Positions 1 to 6,663 of a DNA stretch of 30,796 nucleotides are shown here, piece after piece; within the stretch, counting starts at the first letter, position 1, and the number at the start of each line of letters is the position of its first letter. The DNA comes from a virus. A program made the position numbers and the translations under genes. The stretch covers positions 1-30,796 of IMG/VR virus record IMGVR_UViG_3300025468_000010; one strand, written 5' to 3'. Below the pieces are notes generated by a model, which saw only the letters and a program-made list of their open reading frames with translations, ran no database searches and had not been told where the DNA came from.

Positions 1-545
1 CCACCCAATGATAGTGATCCATTGGCATATGCGACGGCATATTCATTTGTGTCAACACTGTCATCGCCTGTTGTGCCATCTGCTGTTAGCATTGCAGAAC
101 CGGTGAATCCACCCATATTTGGTGATGTATATAGCATTGTGTTATTATTACGGGCTTGGCTTGTAACAGTTGCACTATTGCCTTCGAAAATATCAACCGC
201 GCCACCGATCACTTTAGTTAAATTCTTCTGTCGTCCCATTGTGATAGTACCAGCATTGGAACTAATCCCAACTTTAGCATCACGAGTAGTTGCGGCATTA
301 CCACCCTCAGAGTCTATATTTAATGAAATGTCACCAAATGCAGATAATCCATTGCCTAAGTCCTCGGTTGCTTTAAAACCTACGTATGTATCACCGTTTG
401 TTATATCTTTGGAATTAGTTGTTCCATTGTCTGTTATTGTTAATGCTTGTTCAGTTGAACCATAAACTGTTATATCTGCTGATGCTTGTTCAGCACCACC
501 CATCAATGCCATGCTACCGATTGCTACTGTTAAAAATCTTTTCAT
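1..545 (-). CDS. Gram-negative porin, 3' end cut by window edge
   Basis: The first 181 residues of an outer-membrane beta-barrel porin, open to the left edge. A Sec signal peptide (MKRFLTVAIGSMAL... ending EQASA, about residues 1-23) precedes a mature start DITVYGS. The mature part has typical general-porin strands: TYVGFKATEDLGNGLSAF, then AKVGISSNAGTITMGRQKN, and later MLYTSPNMGGFTGSAML. The pattern GFK.(S/T)EDLGNGL followed by G...MGRQ is characteristic of trimeric proteobacterial porins. The start has a clear Shine-Dalgarno (ATAGGAGAAAGT-ATG). A CTAAATA element at 603-609 might be a variant late promoter. Lambdoid prophages are known to carry porin genes that replace host porins. Here a role in altering the envelope of the infected cell (nutrient uptake or exclusion of other phages) is inference. 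The missing C-terminus should end in an aromatic residue if the barrel is intact. Confidence 0.85.
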   Translation of the reverse strand, partial: MKRFLTVAIGSMALMGGAEQASADITVYGSTEQALTITDNGTTNSKDITNGDTYVGFKATEDLGNGLSAFGDISLNIDSEGGNAATTRDAKVGISSNAGTITMGRQKNLTKVIGGAVDIFEGNSATVTSQARNNNTMLYTSPNMGGFTGSAMLTADGTTGDDSVDTNEYAVAYANGSLSLG

Positions 546-637
546 ACTTTCTCCTATGTTAATGTGAAATTTTGTTAACGACTATTATGTTGTTTACTGG
601 GTTATTTAGTAAGGAGAAGGTTCGGTATTATTTTTTT

Positions 638-671
638 AATAATATTGTTGTTTTAAAACAATAATATTATT
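638..671. repeat. AT-only near-perfect palindrome
   Basis: A 34-bp inverted repeat, arms AATAATATTGTT / AATAATATTATT around a GTTTTAAAAC centre, with one mismatch. It lies between the stop of the 496-residue gene and the porin promoter region. On the minus strand the run that follows is A-rich, not T-rich, so it is not a standard terminator for the gene that ends at 696. It could stabilise the 3' end of that mRNA. Confidence 0.55.
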
Positions 672-695
672 TGTCCTGATGTATGTTACCGAGGA

Positions 696-2186
696 TTAAA
701 ATATACCTTGATCACGAAGTTGTGCCATGTTCTGTTCATGTTTTGATAACTTTTTGCGATCTGCTAGTTTTTTCTTGTGTGCTGCTTTTGCTTTGGTATA
801 TGAATCACCGCTAAACATATTCTTCACATCTTGTCCGAATTTGTTTAAATGTCCGCCTGCTTTTTTAACTTTGTCATTGTACGACTTTGTTTTTGCTTCT
901 TGCCTTTTGCGGTTAGTAGCACCCTGCGTTGTTTCAGGTCGCTTTTCGCCCCATTGTACATTTGGTTTACCAGTATATGGATTCAGTTGGGTTTTTCTAC
1001 CTTTTGAATCATATGATTTAGGATTTCTTGCTTTGTCCTGTGCTGTTTGCCGTTGATGCCATGAATCGCCTTCTTTACCATATCCTTTGGCTGTTACTTG
1101 ATCGACTGCCCTGTTTATATGCCCACCTGCCTTTTTAACTTCGTCTTTGTAAGCCTTTGATTTTGCTTCTTGTCTGCGACGGTTTGTAGCACCTTGTTTT
1201 GTTTCAGGTCGTTTTTCACCCCATTGCACATTTGGTTTACCAGTATATGGATTCAGTTGGGTTTTTCTACCTTTTAAATCATATGAGTTAGGATTTCTTG
1301 CTTTATCCTGTGCTGTTTGCCGTTGATGCCATGAATCGCCTTCTTTGCCATAACCTTTAGCTGTTACTTGATCAACTGCCCTGTTTATATGCCCACCTGC
1401 CTTTTTAACTTCGTCTTTGTCGCTTGTTTCTTTATGACGAAGTTTATTTACTTCGGCGTTGTAAAGGCTGTCATCCTCCCACCATGCTTCATCTAATTGA
1501 TCCATTTTAGTATCACGGTCTATATCATCACTGAAAAAATCCCACGGTTGCTTTTTTTGATTATCGGGATGCGACCCTGATTTAACCGGATCACCCCATG
1601 TATCACGAACGACCTTGCCATACGAATCATGCCAGTACCAATCTTTGTTATACTCTTCTGGTGCCGAGGTAGGTTCTTTAACACCCGCTAATTTTTTAAT
1701 ATCATCAACTGGGTCAATTTCCATTTCCAAGTCACCGAGCCAACCACCTTTGTATTTGTCTGGGATGTCATCAGGTTCTGGAGTATCTGCCCATCTTGTA
1801 TTGGGACGTTCCCATCTTGTATTTGGCGTTTTATTGTTATTCCATTGATTAACTTCCTTGTCTAGTTCTTGCCCTTTCGGGGAATCTACATGGATAGTAT
1901 TAATTAATGGAAGTTCACCACCGTCGGCCTTAACAGTATCATTGGGTTTATTCCAATCCCACCATGCTTCATCTAGACTAGACGATGGCCCTTTCTCTTT
2001 CTGGGCATTTGGTGTTACATTTGTTTCATAGTCACCCCACATTTTTTGATCTTTCCACGCATTGTATGCATTCCAATCCCCAGCTGGCTTACCTGCGGCT
2101 ACTTGCTCCTTCTCCCACTGTTTGTAGTTAGTCCCACCTTCCTGTAATTTGTTTTCTAATTCTTGTAAATGTTGTGCTAAATCCAT
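696..2186 (-). CDS. Hydrophilic repeat protein, probable late/virion-associated, unknown function
   Basis: A 496-residue protein without membrane segments or signal peptide, rich in W, D, K, G and N. The N-terminal half carries a repeated DEAWW motif (about residues 70 and 232) in an acidic, Trp-rich context. The C-terminal half contains two nearly identical 90-residue repeats, each starting KDEVKKAGGHINRAVDQ and containing WHQRQTAQDKARNP and LNPYTGKPNVQWGEKRPE. A third, degenerate partial copy (KDKVKKAGGHLNK) precedes a basic tail. An ATAAATA late promoter lies 27 nt upstream and an AGGAT Shine-Dalgarno precedes ATG. No family was recognised. Late expression and composition would fit an internal virion or scaffold-like protein, but that is inference. 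Confidence 0.75.
   Translation of the reverse strand: MDLAQHLQELENKLQEGGTNYKQWEKEQVAAGKPAGDWNAYNAWKDQKMWGDYETNVTPNAQKEKGPSSSLDEAWWDWNKPNDTVKADGGELPLINTIHVDSPKGQELDKEVNQWNNNKTPNTRWERPNTRWADTPEPDDIPDKYKGGWLGDLEMEIDPVDDIKKLAGVKEPTSAPEEYNKDWYWHDSYGKVVRDTWGDPVKSGSHPDNQKKQPWDFFSDDIDRDTKMDQLDEAWWEDDSLYNAEVNKLRHKETSDKDEVKKAGGHINRAVDQVTAKGYGKEGDSWHQRQTAQDKARNPNSYDLKGRKTQLNPYTGKPNVQWGEKRPETKQGATNRRRQEAKSKAYKDEVKKAGGHINRAVDQVTAKGYGKEGDSWHQRQTAQDKARNPKSYDSKGRKTQLNPYTGKPNVQWGEKRPETTQGATNRKRQEAKTKSYNDKVKKAGGHLNKFGQDVKNMFSGDSYTKAKAAHKKKLADRKKLSKHEQNMAQLRDQGIF
851..1390. repeat. Two tandem 270-bp coding repeats
   Basis: Two consecutive copies with a 270-bp (90-codon) period lie inside the 696-2186 gene, nearly identical at DNA level; for example TTTGGTTTACCAGTATATGG occurs at 961 and again at 1231. 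A third partial copy begins the C-terminal region. The near identity suggests recent duplication or homogenisation. Confidence 0.85.
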
Positions 2187-2213
2187 AAGTTAAATCCTAA
2201 AGTTGATTATTGT

Positions 2214-2220
2214 TATTTAT
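2214..2220 (-). promoter_or_regulatory. T4-type late promoter (ATAAATA)
   Basis: ATAAATA on the minus strand, 27 nt before the ATG of the repeat protein. It leaves a leader of about 22 nt that contains an AGGAT ribosome site. It is one of a coherent set in this window matching the NATAAATA late motif of T4-like cyanophages. Confidence 0.6.
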
Positions 2221-2221
2221 G

Positions 2222-2671
2222 TTATTTTGAATAGTATGTATTCCATAACTCTAATACACCTGCTTCTTTTCTGCTTTCTTCTTTGTTACCACCAGTGTAT
2301 GGTATTGCTAATTTCTCTTCCATTAATATTTGGTTCACTGATATGTTGCCGCTATTATATTTTATGGTAGTTTCGGTTATCATATCTGCTGGAATCAATA
2401 TTTCGCCCAATATTCTGCCGAACTTACCCTTTTTCTGTAATTTAGTGGTAATTATAAATTCTCCTTTGGTGGATTTTAGGATTTTTTTTAATCTATCTTT
2501 AGCTGCCAATCCCCATGACTTTTCTGCTTTATTGCGTGTTCTGCTTTCTGGGGTATCAATTCCCATAAGTCTAACACGTTCTTTGATAAAAATACCAAAT
2601 CCTAGTGAAATTAAGCAATCTAGCGTATCTCCATCAACTACTCTAATTAATTTAGCGGTGTATTGGTACAT
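2222..2671 (-). CDS. Staphylococcal nuclease-like (thermonuclease) protein
   Basis: A 149-residue SNase-fold nuclease that would cleave DNA or RNA phosphodiester bonds with Ca2+. The signature residues are present in order: DGDT with D15, then VRLMGIDTPE with R34, D39 and E42, and GRILG with R86. These match Asp21, Arg35, Asp40, Glu43 and Arg87 of the S. aureus enzyme. It has no signal peptide, so it is predicted to act inside the cell or virion. AAGGA precedes the ATG, and the upstream 57-codon gene ends 2 nt before it, so the two are probably co-translated. A role in host DNA degradation is plausible but not shown. Confidence 0.9.
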   Translation of the reverse strand: MYQYTAKLIRVVDGDTLDCLISLGFGIFIKERVRLMGIDTPESRTRNKAEKSWGLAAKDRLKKILKSTKGEFIITTKLQKKGKFGRILGEILIPADMITETTIKYNSGNISVNQILMEEKLAIPYTGGNKEESRKEAGVLELWNTYYSK

Positions 2672-2673
2672 TC

Positions 2674-2847
2674 TTATTCCTTTATATTGACATCTGCTTC
2701 TTTGTTTAAATCTGTTTTACTACCCATTACTCCAGAATCACCGAGTACCCTGTCTGATGTTATGAATGTTACTTTGTATTCAACCTCATTGAAGAAGAAT
2801 AAATCGCCTATTTTTAGATCTTTGGCTTTAACTGTTTTTTTGGGCAT
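2674..2847 (-). CDS. 57-residue hypothetical protein
   Basis: A small ORF read directly from the sequence. It starts MPKKTVKAKDLKIGDLFFF and ends EADVNIKE. It fills the gap between the spanin-like gene (20-nt overlap) and the nuclease gene (2 nt away), in the same direction. The opening pattern, K..DLKIGD.F.F......V, resembles small beta-barrel domains, but no family can be assigned. Its tight packing and uninterrupted frame are the evidence that it is real. Confidence 0.6.
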   Translation of the reverse strand: MPKKTVKAKDLKIGDLFFFNEVEYKVTFITSDRVLGDSGVMGSKTDLNKEADVNIKE

Positions 2848-3229
2848 TATTCTTATTCTGCACTGCTTCTATAATACCAATAATACTTGCACCAACCATC
2901 CCCATTATCATCATGCTGAAAAAGAACCATAACAAGGTGTTATCTTTTTCATCCTCATTGGTTAGTTCTGTTGGTTTGGTGAATTTTGTGATATGTGGTG
3001 TAGAATTAGGTGGCACACCACGCCCAAACCCGGTTGGTTTCCTATCTGATGGGCTGTTGGGCTGTCTCTTGGTTAAATCCATAACAATCACACTATCTGA
3101 TTGTTCAGTTGCTGATACAACAACAGAACTAGCGGTGCTTGCGGCTGCTGATTTCCATGCGACCGGAGTGCAACCAGATAATATTCCTACTAATACTAGT
3201 ACCCATAAGCTATATGTTACCAATTTCAT
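2828..3229 (-). CDS. Lipoprotein with C-terminal TM: candidate unimolecular spanin
   Basis: A 133-residue protein with a signal sequence ending in a lipobox, ILSGC (Cys20), a hydrophilic middle (about residues 25-98, Ser/Pro/Thr-rich), and a hydrophobic helix at about 99-123 (LLWFFFSMMIMGMVGASII). This N-terminal lipid anchor plus C-terminal transmembrane helix is the architecture of unimolecular spanins such as T1 gp11 (also about 134 residues), which bridge and fuse inner and outer membranes at the last step of lysis. Its ATG overlaps the stop of the holin-like gene (ATGA), consistent with a lysis cassette. It could instead be a generic membrane lipoprotein. The topology is seen; the function is inferred. 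Confidence 0.6.
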   Translation of the reverse strand: MKLVTYSLWVLVLVGILSGCTPVAWKSAAASTASSVVVSATEQSDSVIVMDLTKRQPNSPSDRKPTGFGRGVPPNSTPHITKFTKPTELTNEDEKDNTLLWFFFSMMIMGMVGASIIGIIEAVQNKNNAQKNS

Positions 3230-3654
3230 CGTTGCTGCACGGTGGCCCCTCCAAAATAAAACCCAATTATACTTGCCAATATAGAACGAATAGTATCATC
3301 GTACATCATTCCACTAATAACAGTTACTACTATTTGTTTGCCACCACCCCACCATAAGAACCCTTCTCGTTCTATTTCAGTAACTATGTTAGTTGTTAAT
3401 GTGGAATCCAATGCGGGTGCTACTACTAGGAATGCCAATATAGACATCATGGTAATAACAATAAATCTACGAATAAAGGCTGCTGCTGGGTTCTGGAGTT
3501 TTCTTGCTTCTTTGCGACTATCTTCAATGACGGCATGTTGTTGCATCATCATTTTGAATTGTTCTCGTTTGTTTTCTTGATGTACAGCCATCATCTTGAA
3601 AGCAAACCCTGCCAATGCACTCACACCCATACTCATTATTTCAAAAGGTATCAT
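3226..3654 (-). CDS. Small membrane protein, holin-like
   Basis: A 142-residue protein with a hydrophobic N-terminus (residues 1-20), a charged Met/Gln/Lys-rich helical segment (HQENKREQFKMMMQQ), then two or three further membrane segments (FIVITMMSILAFLVVAPA near 68-85; a weaker one near 105-115; SILASIIGFYFGG near 125-137). Size and topology fit phage holins or holin-like proteins, and it immediately precedes and overlaps the spanin candidate. An ATAAATA element lies 7 nt before the ATG and no Shine-Dalgarno is seen, so the mRNA may be nearly leaderless. The holin role is inferred from context. Confidence 0.5.
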   Translation of the reverse strand: MIPFEIMSMGVSALAGFAFKMMAVHQENKREQFKMMMQQHAVIEDSRKEARKLQNPAAAFIRRFIVITMMSILAFLVVAPALDSTLTTNIVTEIEREGFLWWGGGKQIVVTVISGMMYDDTIRSILASIIGFYFGGATVQQR

Positions 3655-3661
3655 ATCTTTG

Positions 3662-3668
3662 TATTTAT
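3662..3668 (-). promoter_or_regulatory. T4-type late promoter (ATAAATA), near-leaderless
   Basis: ATAAATA followed by 7 nt and then ATG (3654). With initiation about 6 nt past the element, as in T4, only about 2 nt would precede the start codon. Confidence 0.5.
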
Positions 3669-3681
3669 TAAACTATGTATA

Positions 3682-4017
3682 TTATTTTTCTTTGGGAACC
3701 AAATGCGTATCGCATGCAATTGTTCGCATATAATCTTTTTTAAATCCACATTTGACTATGATAATTGATATTAGCAGGAATGATATATCTACCATTACAC
3801 GGCTTTGTAGCATTTCCACTGGTACTAACTCTGAACTCATTAGCCATATTTTACTACAAAAATAAAATGATGTTACTGCTATCGTAGCCTCAGTTACGAA
3901 AATTGCCCAATTGTATCGCTTCCAATACCGTATTATCCACAATACACTCATAAACACCGCAGTCGATGATACGATAGATGTTATGGATACTATATTAAAT
4001 AATGTCGCCGAGTCCAT
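3682..4017 (-). CDS. Three-TM membrane protein, paralogue of the next upstream gene
   Basis: A 111-residue protein with three predicted membrane helices (about 5-28, 38-55 and 72-90) and a Cys-containing basic tail. It shares a pattern with the adjacent 118-residue protein: (R/H)RY.W.IFV in the middle and RV..D(I/L)SFLL at the third helix. The two therefore look like diverged tandem duplicates. ATAAATA sits 5 nt before the ATG, and AAGGA lies further upstream within the preceding gene. Function unknown; a holin or superinfection-related membrane role is possible but unsupported. Confidence 0.6.
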   Translation of the reverse strand: MDSATLFNIVSITSIVSSTAVFMSVLWIIRYWKRYNWAIFVTEATIAVTSFYFCSKIWLMSSELVPVEMLQSRVMVDISFLLISIIIVKCGFKKDYMRTIACDTHLVPKEK

Positions 4018-4021
4018 AGTA

Positions 4022-4378
4022 TTATTTATTCCTTATCGGTTTTAACTGTTTGGTATATACACAAGCATCGCATACTTCTAGATGCCACCATTTACCCCAT
4101 TTTAAACCAGGGTTTAACCCATGCCGGATGAGTATTGATGTTACTAATAAAAATGAAAGATCCCATAATACACGGTTGGTATGATGTGTAGGCGGTATTT
4201 CTGTAAATAACCACGGGCTATTATACAATGATGTGAATACCATAAAACATAGCACGAATACAATTTCCCACCTATAAATGCGGTGACGTGTGATAGCCCA
4301 ACATGTACCAACGATTAATATCGTAATTTCCAACAAGGAAATCCACATAAATGTCGCTGTTGCTAATGTGTTGGTCAT
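4022..4378 (-). CDS. Three-TM membrane protein (paralogue pair)
   Basis: A 118-residue protein with hydrophobic helices at about 8-28, 36-52 and 70-86, then a tail with GKWWHLEVCDAC. It is similar in layout and sequence pattern to the downstream 111-residue protein (RVLWDLSFLLV versus RVMVDISFLLI). The ATG overlaps the stop of the coiled-coil gene (ATGA) and has AGGAAG about 7 nt upstream. No enzymatic motif is visible. Confidence 0.6.
   Translation of the reverse strand: MTNTLATATFMWISLLEITILIVGTCWAITRHRIYRWEIVFVLCFMVFTSLYNSPWLFTEIPPTHHTNRVLWDLSFLLVTSILIRHGLNPGLKWGKWWHLEVCDACVYTKQLKPIRNK
4023..4029 (-). promoter_or_regulatory. T4-type late promoter (ATAAATA), leaderless configuration
   Basis: ATAAATA-ATACT-ATG. 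The 5-nt gap would put the T4-type late transcription start on the A of the start codon of the 3682-4017 gene. The element overlaps the 3' end of the upstream gene. Confidence 0.5.
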
Positions 4379-4626
4379 TGTATACTTCCTGTGCTATTCT
4401 GAAGAGTGTATATAATATAGCCTATACCACCTGTAATCAATGCCCAGAAGATACGTTCAAAGTTAGATACACTTAGTGAATTCTGCTGTGCCGTTAAATC
4501 GACATCGTGATCGTGTTTTTTTAAGGCACTAATTTCTTCCTCCACCGTAACCATCTCACGTTGTAGTTGTCCGATGCGTTCTTCTAAGCGAATAACACGT
4601 TCTAATTCTTGTTGATTCAATGCCAT
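4375..4626 (-). CDS. Coiled coil plus C-terminal TM protein (XhlA-like layout)
   Basis: An 83-residue protein starting MALNQQELERV. A heptad-rich helix at about residues 5-40 (RLEERIGQLQREMVTVEEEI) is followed by a single C-terminal membrane helix (IFWALITGGIGYIIYTL). This layout matches haemolysin XhlA-type phage proteins and some holin partners. An in-frame TTG at 4647 would add 7 residues, but AAGGAG sits about 6 nt before the ATG at 4626, so that start is preferred. An ATAAATA element lies 27 nt upstream. It heads the membrane-protein run. Confidence 0.65.
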   Translation of the reverse strand: MALNQQELERVIRLEERIGQLQREMVTVEEEISALKKHDHDVDLTAQQNSLSVSNFERIFWALITGGIGYIIYTLQNSTGSIQ

Positions 4627-4653
4627 GATTACTCCTTCTAAATGCAACTAATG

Positions 4654-4660
4654 TATTTAT
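4654..4660 (-). promoter_or_regulatory. T4-type late promoter (CATAAATA)
   Basis: CATAAATAC on the minus strand, 27 nt before the ATG at 4626, leaving a leader of about 22 nt with AAGGAG. It probably drives the membrane-protein run down to the nuclease. Confidence 0.6.
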
Positions 4661-4693
4661 GGAGGAGTAAGGTATTATTGTGTGTGTATATTA

Positions 4694-4897
4694 CTAATCA
4701 GATGTTATATAATCAGGGTCATTGCGATAGTAATGGTTATTCAAGCACTCGGTATACAATGACTCTGTGATTGGGTATTTTGGTGTTATATAATACGACT
4801 TGATTATATATTCTGGGTCAAGTTTTGCTATTTCGTATGCAGAATATGTTGCATATTCACCTGAACTGAATGGAATACTATCAATGTGATATCTCAT
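4694..4897 (-). CDS. 67-residue hypothetical protein
   Basis: A small Tyr- and Ile-rich ORF (MRYHIDSIPFSSGEYATYSA... ending PDYITSD) following the Ala-rich gene. Its start codon lies within one arm of a perfect 13-bp inverted repeat (4888-4927), and no good Shine-Dalgarno is visible, so translation might be structure-controlled or the ORF might be spurious. No family recognised. Confidence 0.4.
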   Translation of the reverse strand: MRYHIDSIPFSSGEYATYSAYEIAKLDPEYIIKSYYITPKYPITESLYTECLNNHYYRNDPDYITSD

Positions 4898-4927
4898 TAA
4901 TGTTACTTATAGCGTTAATGAGATATC
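4888..4927. repeat. Perfect 13-bp inverted repeat covering a start codon
   Basis: Arms GATATCTCATTAA (4888-4900) and TTAATGAGATATC (4915-4927) around a 14-nt loop. On the minus strand the hairpin follows the stop of the Ala-rich gene (4939) and buries the ATG of the 67-residue ORF. It has no T-run on the minus strand. Confidence 0.75.
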
Positions 4928-4938
4928 ATCGTTTTATA

Positions 4939-6219
4939 CTACCAAAACTTTAATTTTTTGGCTGCCTTAGCAGCGGCATTTGCTGCATCCTCTGCCGCTT
5001 TTACTGATGCATTGTAAGCATCTTCGGCTGCCTTAGCAGCGGCATTTGCTGCATCTGCTGTTGCCTGTGCAAGTGAATTAGTAGCATCTGATACTGCGTT
5101 GGTAGCGGCATTGAGTGTAGATTCGGATGATGAATAAACATCGTTGGCGACATTTTCTGCTTCTTCTGCGACTTTAACTGCATCGTTCGCAACAACAATA
5201 GCCTCTTGTTGTGCTTGATCCATTTGGTCTGTCATATACATTGTTGCTTCATCAATGGAACCCCCTGCATCTAATATAGCATTAGCACCATCAATAATAG
5301 GAGATAGGTCAATATCTACATCCACATCGGCATCAATCCCAAGCAGTACCGCAGCTTTGCCATCAATGCCAATCGATACTGTGTTATCTTCGTATGTGGC
5401 GTGTGCTGAACCTTGTATGCCTACTTGCGCACCGACACTAACACCAGCTTCTGCTGAACCAGACACCCCAGCTACTTCACCCGATACACTTGCATCAGCA
5501 CCTACGCTAACACCAGCAATAGCACCAGCTTCAACTTCTGCACCGTGTTCGCCTACCGTAGCACTAGCACCAGCTTCTGCATATGCATCTGCGTGTACAC
5601 CAGCTTCTGCATTGCCGCCGGCATCGACACTAATATCTCCGATTGGTGTATCTAACCCGATATCGGTACTAGCCCCAGCACCTATATTAGCTTCTGCACT
5701 AGCACTTGTTCCAACATCTACACCAGCAGTAGCATCACTCCCATCCCAACCTGCACTAGCATTGGCATGTGCTTCAGCTTCTGCATATGCATCTGCGCTA
5801 GAATGTGCTTCTGCACTTTCGTGAAGGGTTGCACCGCCCAAATCTTGTTCTGAATGTGCTTCTGCACTAGCCCCAGCCTCAGCACTTGCTTCTGCATGTA
5901 CTTCAGCACCAGCTGCCACGCTAGAATCCGTAACCTCTGTCCCAGCATTAGCCCCCGCACTCGCTTCTGCACTAGCATTAGCGTCTGCACTAGCCCCAGC
6001 CTCTTTGTTACCAGTTGAAACGGAAGTATCTATTCCCGTATTGGCGACAACCTCTACTGTGTATTGTGGGTTGCTAACCTTAATAACTTTTGCTTTCGCA
6101 TCTTCTGTTGTTGCTTTTGCATCATCGTAATCTTGTTTCGCTTGCGCTTCATTGTCTACTGCATTATGATAATCATTTGTTGCATTATTAACATTCTGTT
6201 GTTCTTGTTCGACTGACAT
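4939..6219 (-). CDS. Ala/Ser/Glu/Gly-rich low-complexity protein, late
   Basis: A 426-residue acidic protein dominated by Ala. Residues about 1-45 are a charged helical start (EQEQQNVNNATNDYHNAV). About 65-290 is an alternating small-residue region rich in A-x-A, ASAEA, AGA and SVGA units that may form a beta-type or extended repeat. About 310-426 is an Ala/Asp/Lys helical coiled-coil region ending AAKAAKKLKFW. It has no signal peptide and no membrane helix. A late promoter (ATAAATA, 18 nt upstream) and AAAGGAGC Shine-Dalgarno precede the ATG. Composition suggests a structural or filamentous virion protein, but no family is recognised. Confidence 0.75.
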   Translation of the reverse strand: MSVEQEQQNVNNATNDYHNAVDNEAQAKQDYDDAKATTEDAKAKVIKVSNPQYTVEVVANTGIDTSVSTGNKEAGASADANASAEASAGANAGTEVTDSSVAAGAEVHAEASAEAGASAEAHSEQDLGGATLHESAEAHSSADAYAEAEAHANASAGWDGSDATAGVDVGTSASAEANIGAGASTDIGLDTPIGDISVDAGGNAEAGVHADAYAEAGASATVGEHGAEVEAGAIAGVSVGADASVSGEVAGVSGSAEAGVSVGAQVGIQGSAHATYEDNTVSIGIDGKAAVLLGIDADVDVDIDLSPIIDGANAILDAGGSIDEATMYMTDQMDQAQQEAIVVANDAVKVAEEAENVANDVYSSSESTLNAATNAVSDATNSLAQATADAANAAAKAAEDAYNASVKAAEDAANAAAKAAKKLKFW

Positions 6220-6237
6220 TGTGTGCTCCTTTCATTT

Positions 6238-6244
6238 TATTTAT
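6238..6244 (-). promoter_or_regulatory. T4-type late promoter (ATAAATA)
   Basis: ATAAATA on the minus strand, 18 nt upstream of the Ala-rich protein ATG, with AAAGGAGC between. Confidence 0.6.
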
Positions 6245-6291
6245 TGCAGGGTAGATTAATAGGTTTATTGTGTGATTGGTAAAATAAGCAT

Positions 6292-6615
6292 TTAACCACA
6301 TGCGGCGGGTTTAGGCAATCCAGCAATTTTACAGGCTTGTTTGCCTGGTCCACCTGGAAATAAATCATACATATATGCTGAATTCCCTTTAGCGTTGCCT
6401 AACTGTTTACCAACAGCTTTTATTAATACACGGACTGCTGGTGCAACTTGAAATTCCTCGTAATATTCTCGTAAAAAATTAATAATTTCGTGATGTGTCT
6501 TTGATAGCTCGATATTTTCAATCTTTGCTAATTCAATTGCAATCTCTGGAGTCCAGTCATTTCTGTTAATTAAATACCCGTTTTCATCCACACTAATGTC
6601 GTTAAGATGCATCAT
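6292..6615 (-). CDS. dsrC: DsrC sulfur-carrier protein (two-cysteine type)
   Basis: A 107-residue DsrC/TusE-family protein. DsrC carries sulfur as a persulfide or trisulfide on C-terminal cysteines and is the partner of reverse dissimilatory sulfite reductase in sulfur-oxidising bacteria. Recognised segments are DENGYL, NDW, HHEIINFLREYYEEFQVAPAV, KAVGKQLG..KGNS, LFPGGPGKQACKIAGLPKP and a CG end. Both functional cysteines are present, Cys95 and the penultimate Cys106, with ten residues between them as in Allochromatium DsrC (Cys100/Cys111). TusE proteins that act only in tRNA thiolation usually lack the first. GGAG precedes MM; the second Met is an alternative start. A late promoter lies at 6643-6649. 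Phages of SUP05 bacteria are known to carry dsrC as an auxiliary gene. Confidence 0.95.
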   Translation of the reverse strand: MMHLNDISVDENGYLINRNDWTPEIAIELAKIENIELSKTHHEIINFLREYYEEFQVAPAVRVLIKAVGKQLGNAKGNSAYMYDLFPGGPGKQACKIAGLPKPAACG

Positions 6616-6642
6616 ATTAGTAACTCCGCTGTCTACTAAGTC

Positions 6643-6649
6643 TATTTAT
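6643..6649 (-). promoter_or_regulatory. T4-type late promoter (CATAAATA) of dsrC
   Basis: CATAAATAG on the minus strand, 27 nt before the dsrC ATG, giving a leader of about 22 nt with GGAG. The spacing is identical to that at 2214 and 4654. Confidence 0.6.
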
Positions 6650-6663
6650 GGTGATATTCCGTA

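Noticed and set aside
638-671. Rho-independent terminator for the 696-2186 gene
   Set aside because: The stem is entirely A/T around its loop and is followed by A's, not T's, on the minus strand; kept only as a palindrome.
4627-4647. Upstream TTG start for the coiled-coil/TM protein
   Set aside because: AAGGAG is correctly placed for the ATG at 4626 and would lie inside the coding region if TTG were used.
5255-5824. 189-codon plus-strand ORF, Ala/Pro/Ser-rich
   Set aside because: Antisense shadow of the Ala-rich gene, produced by its codon bias.
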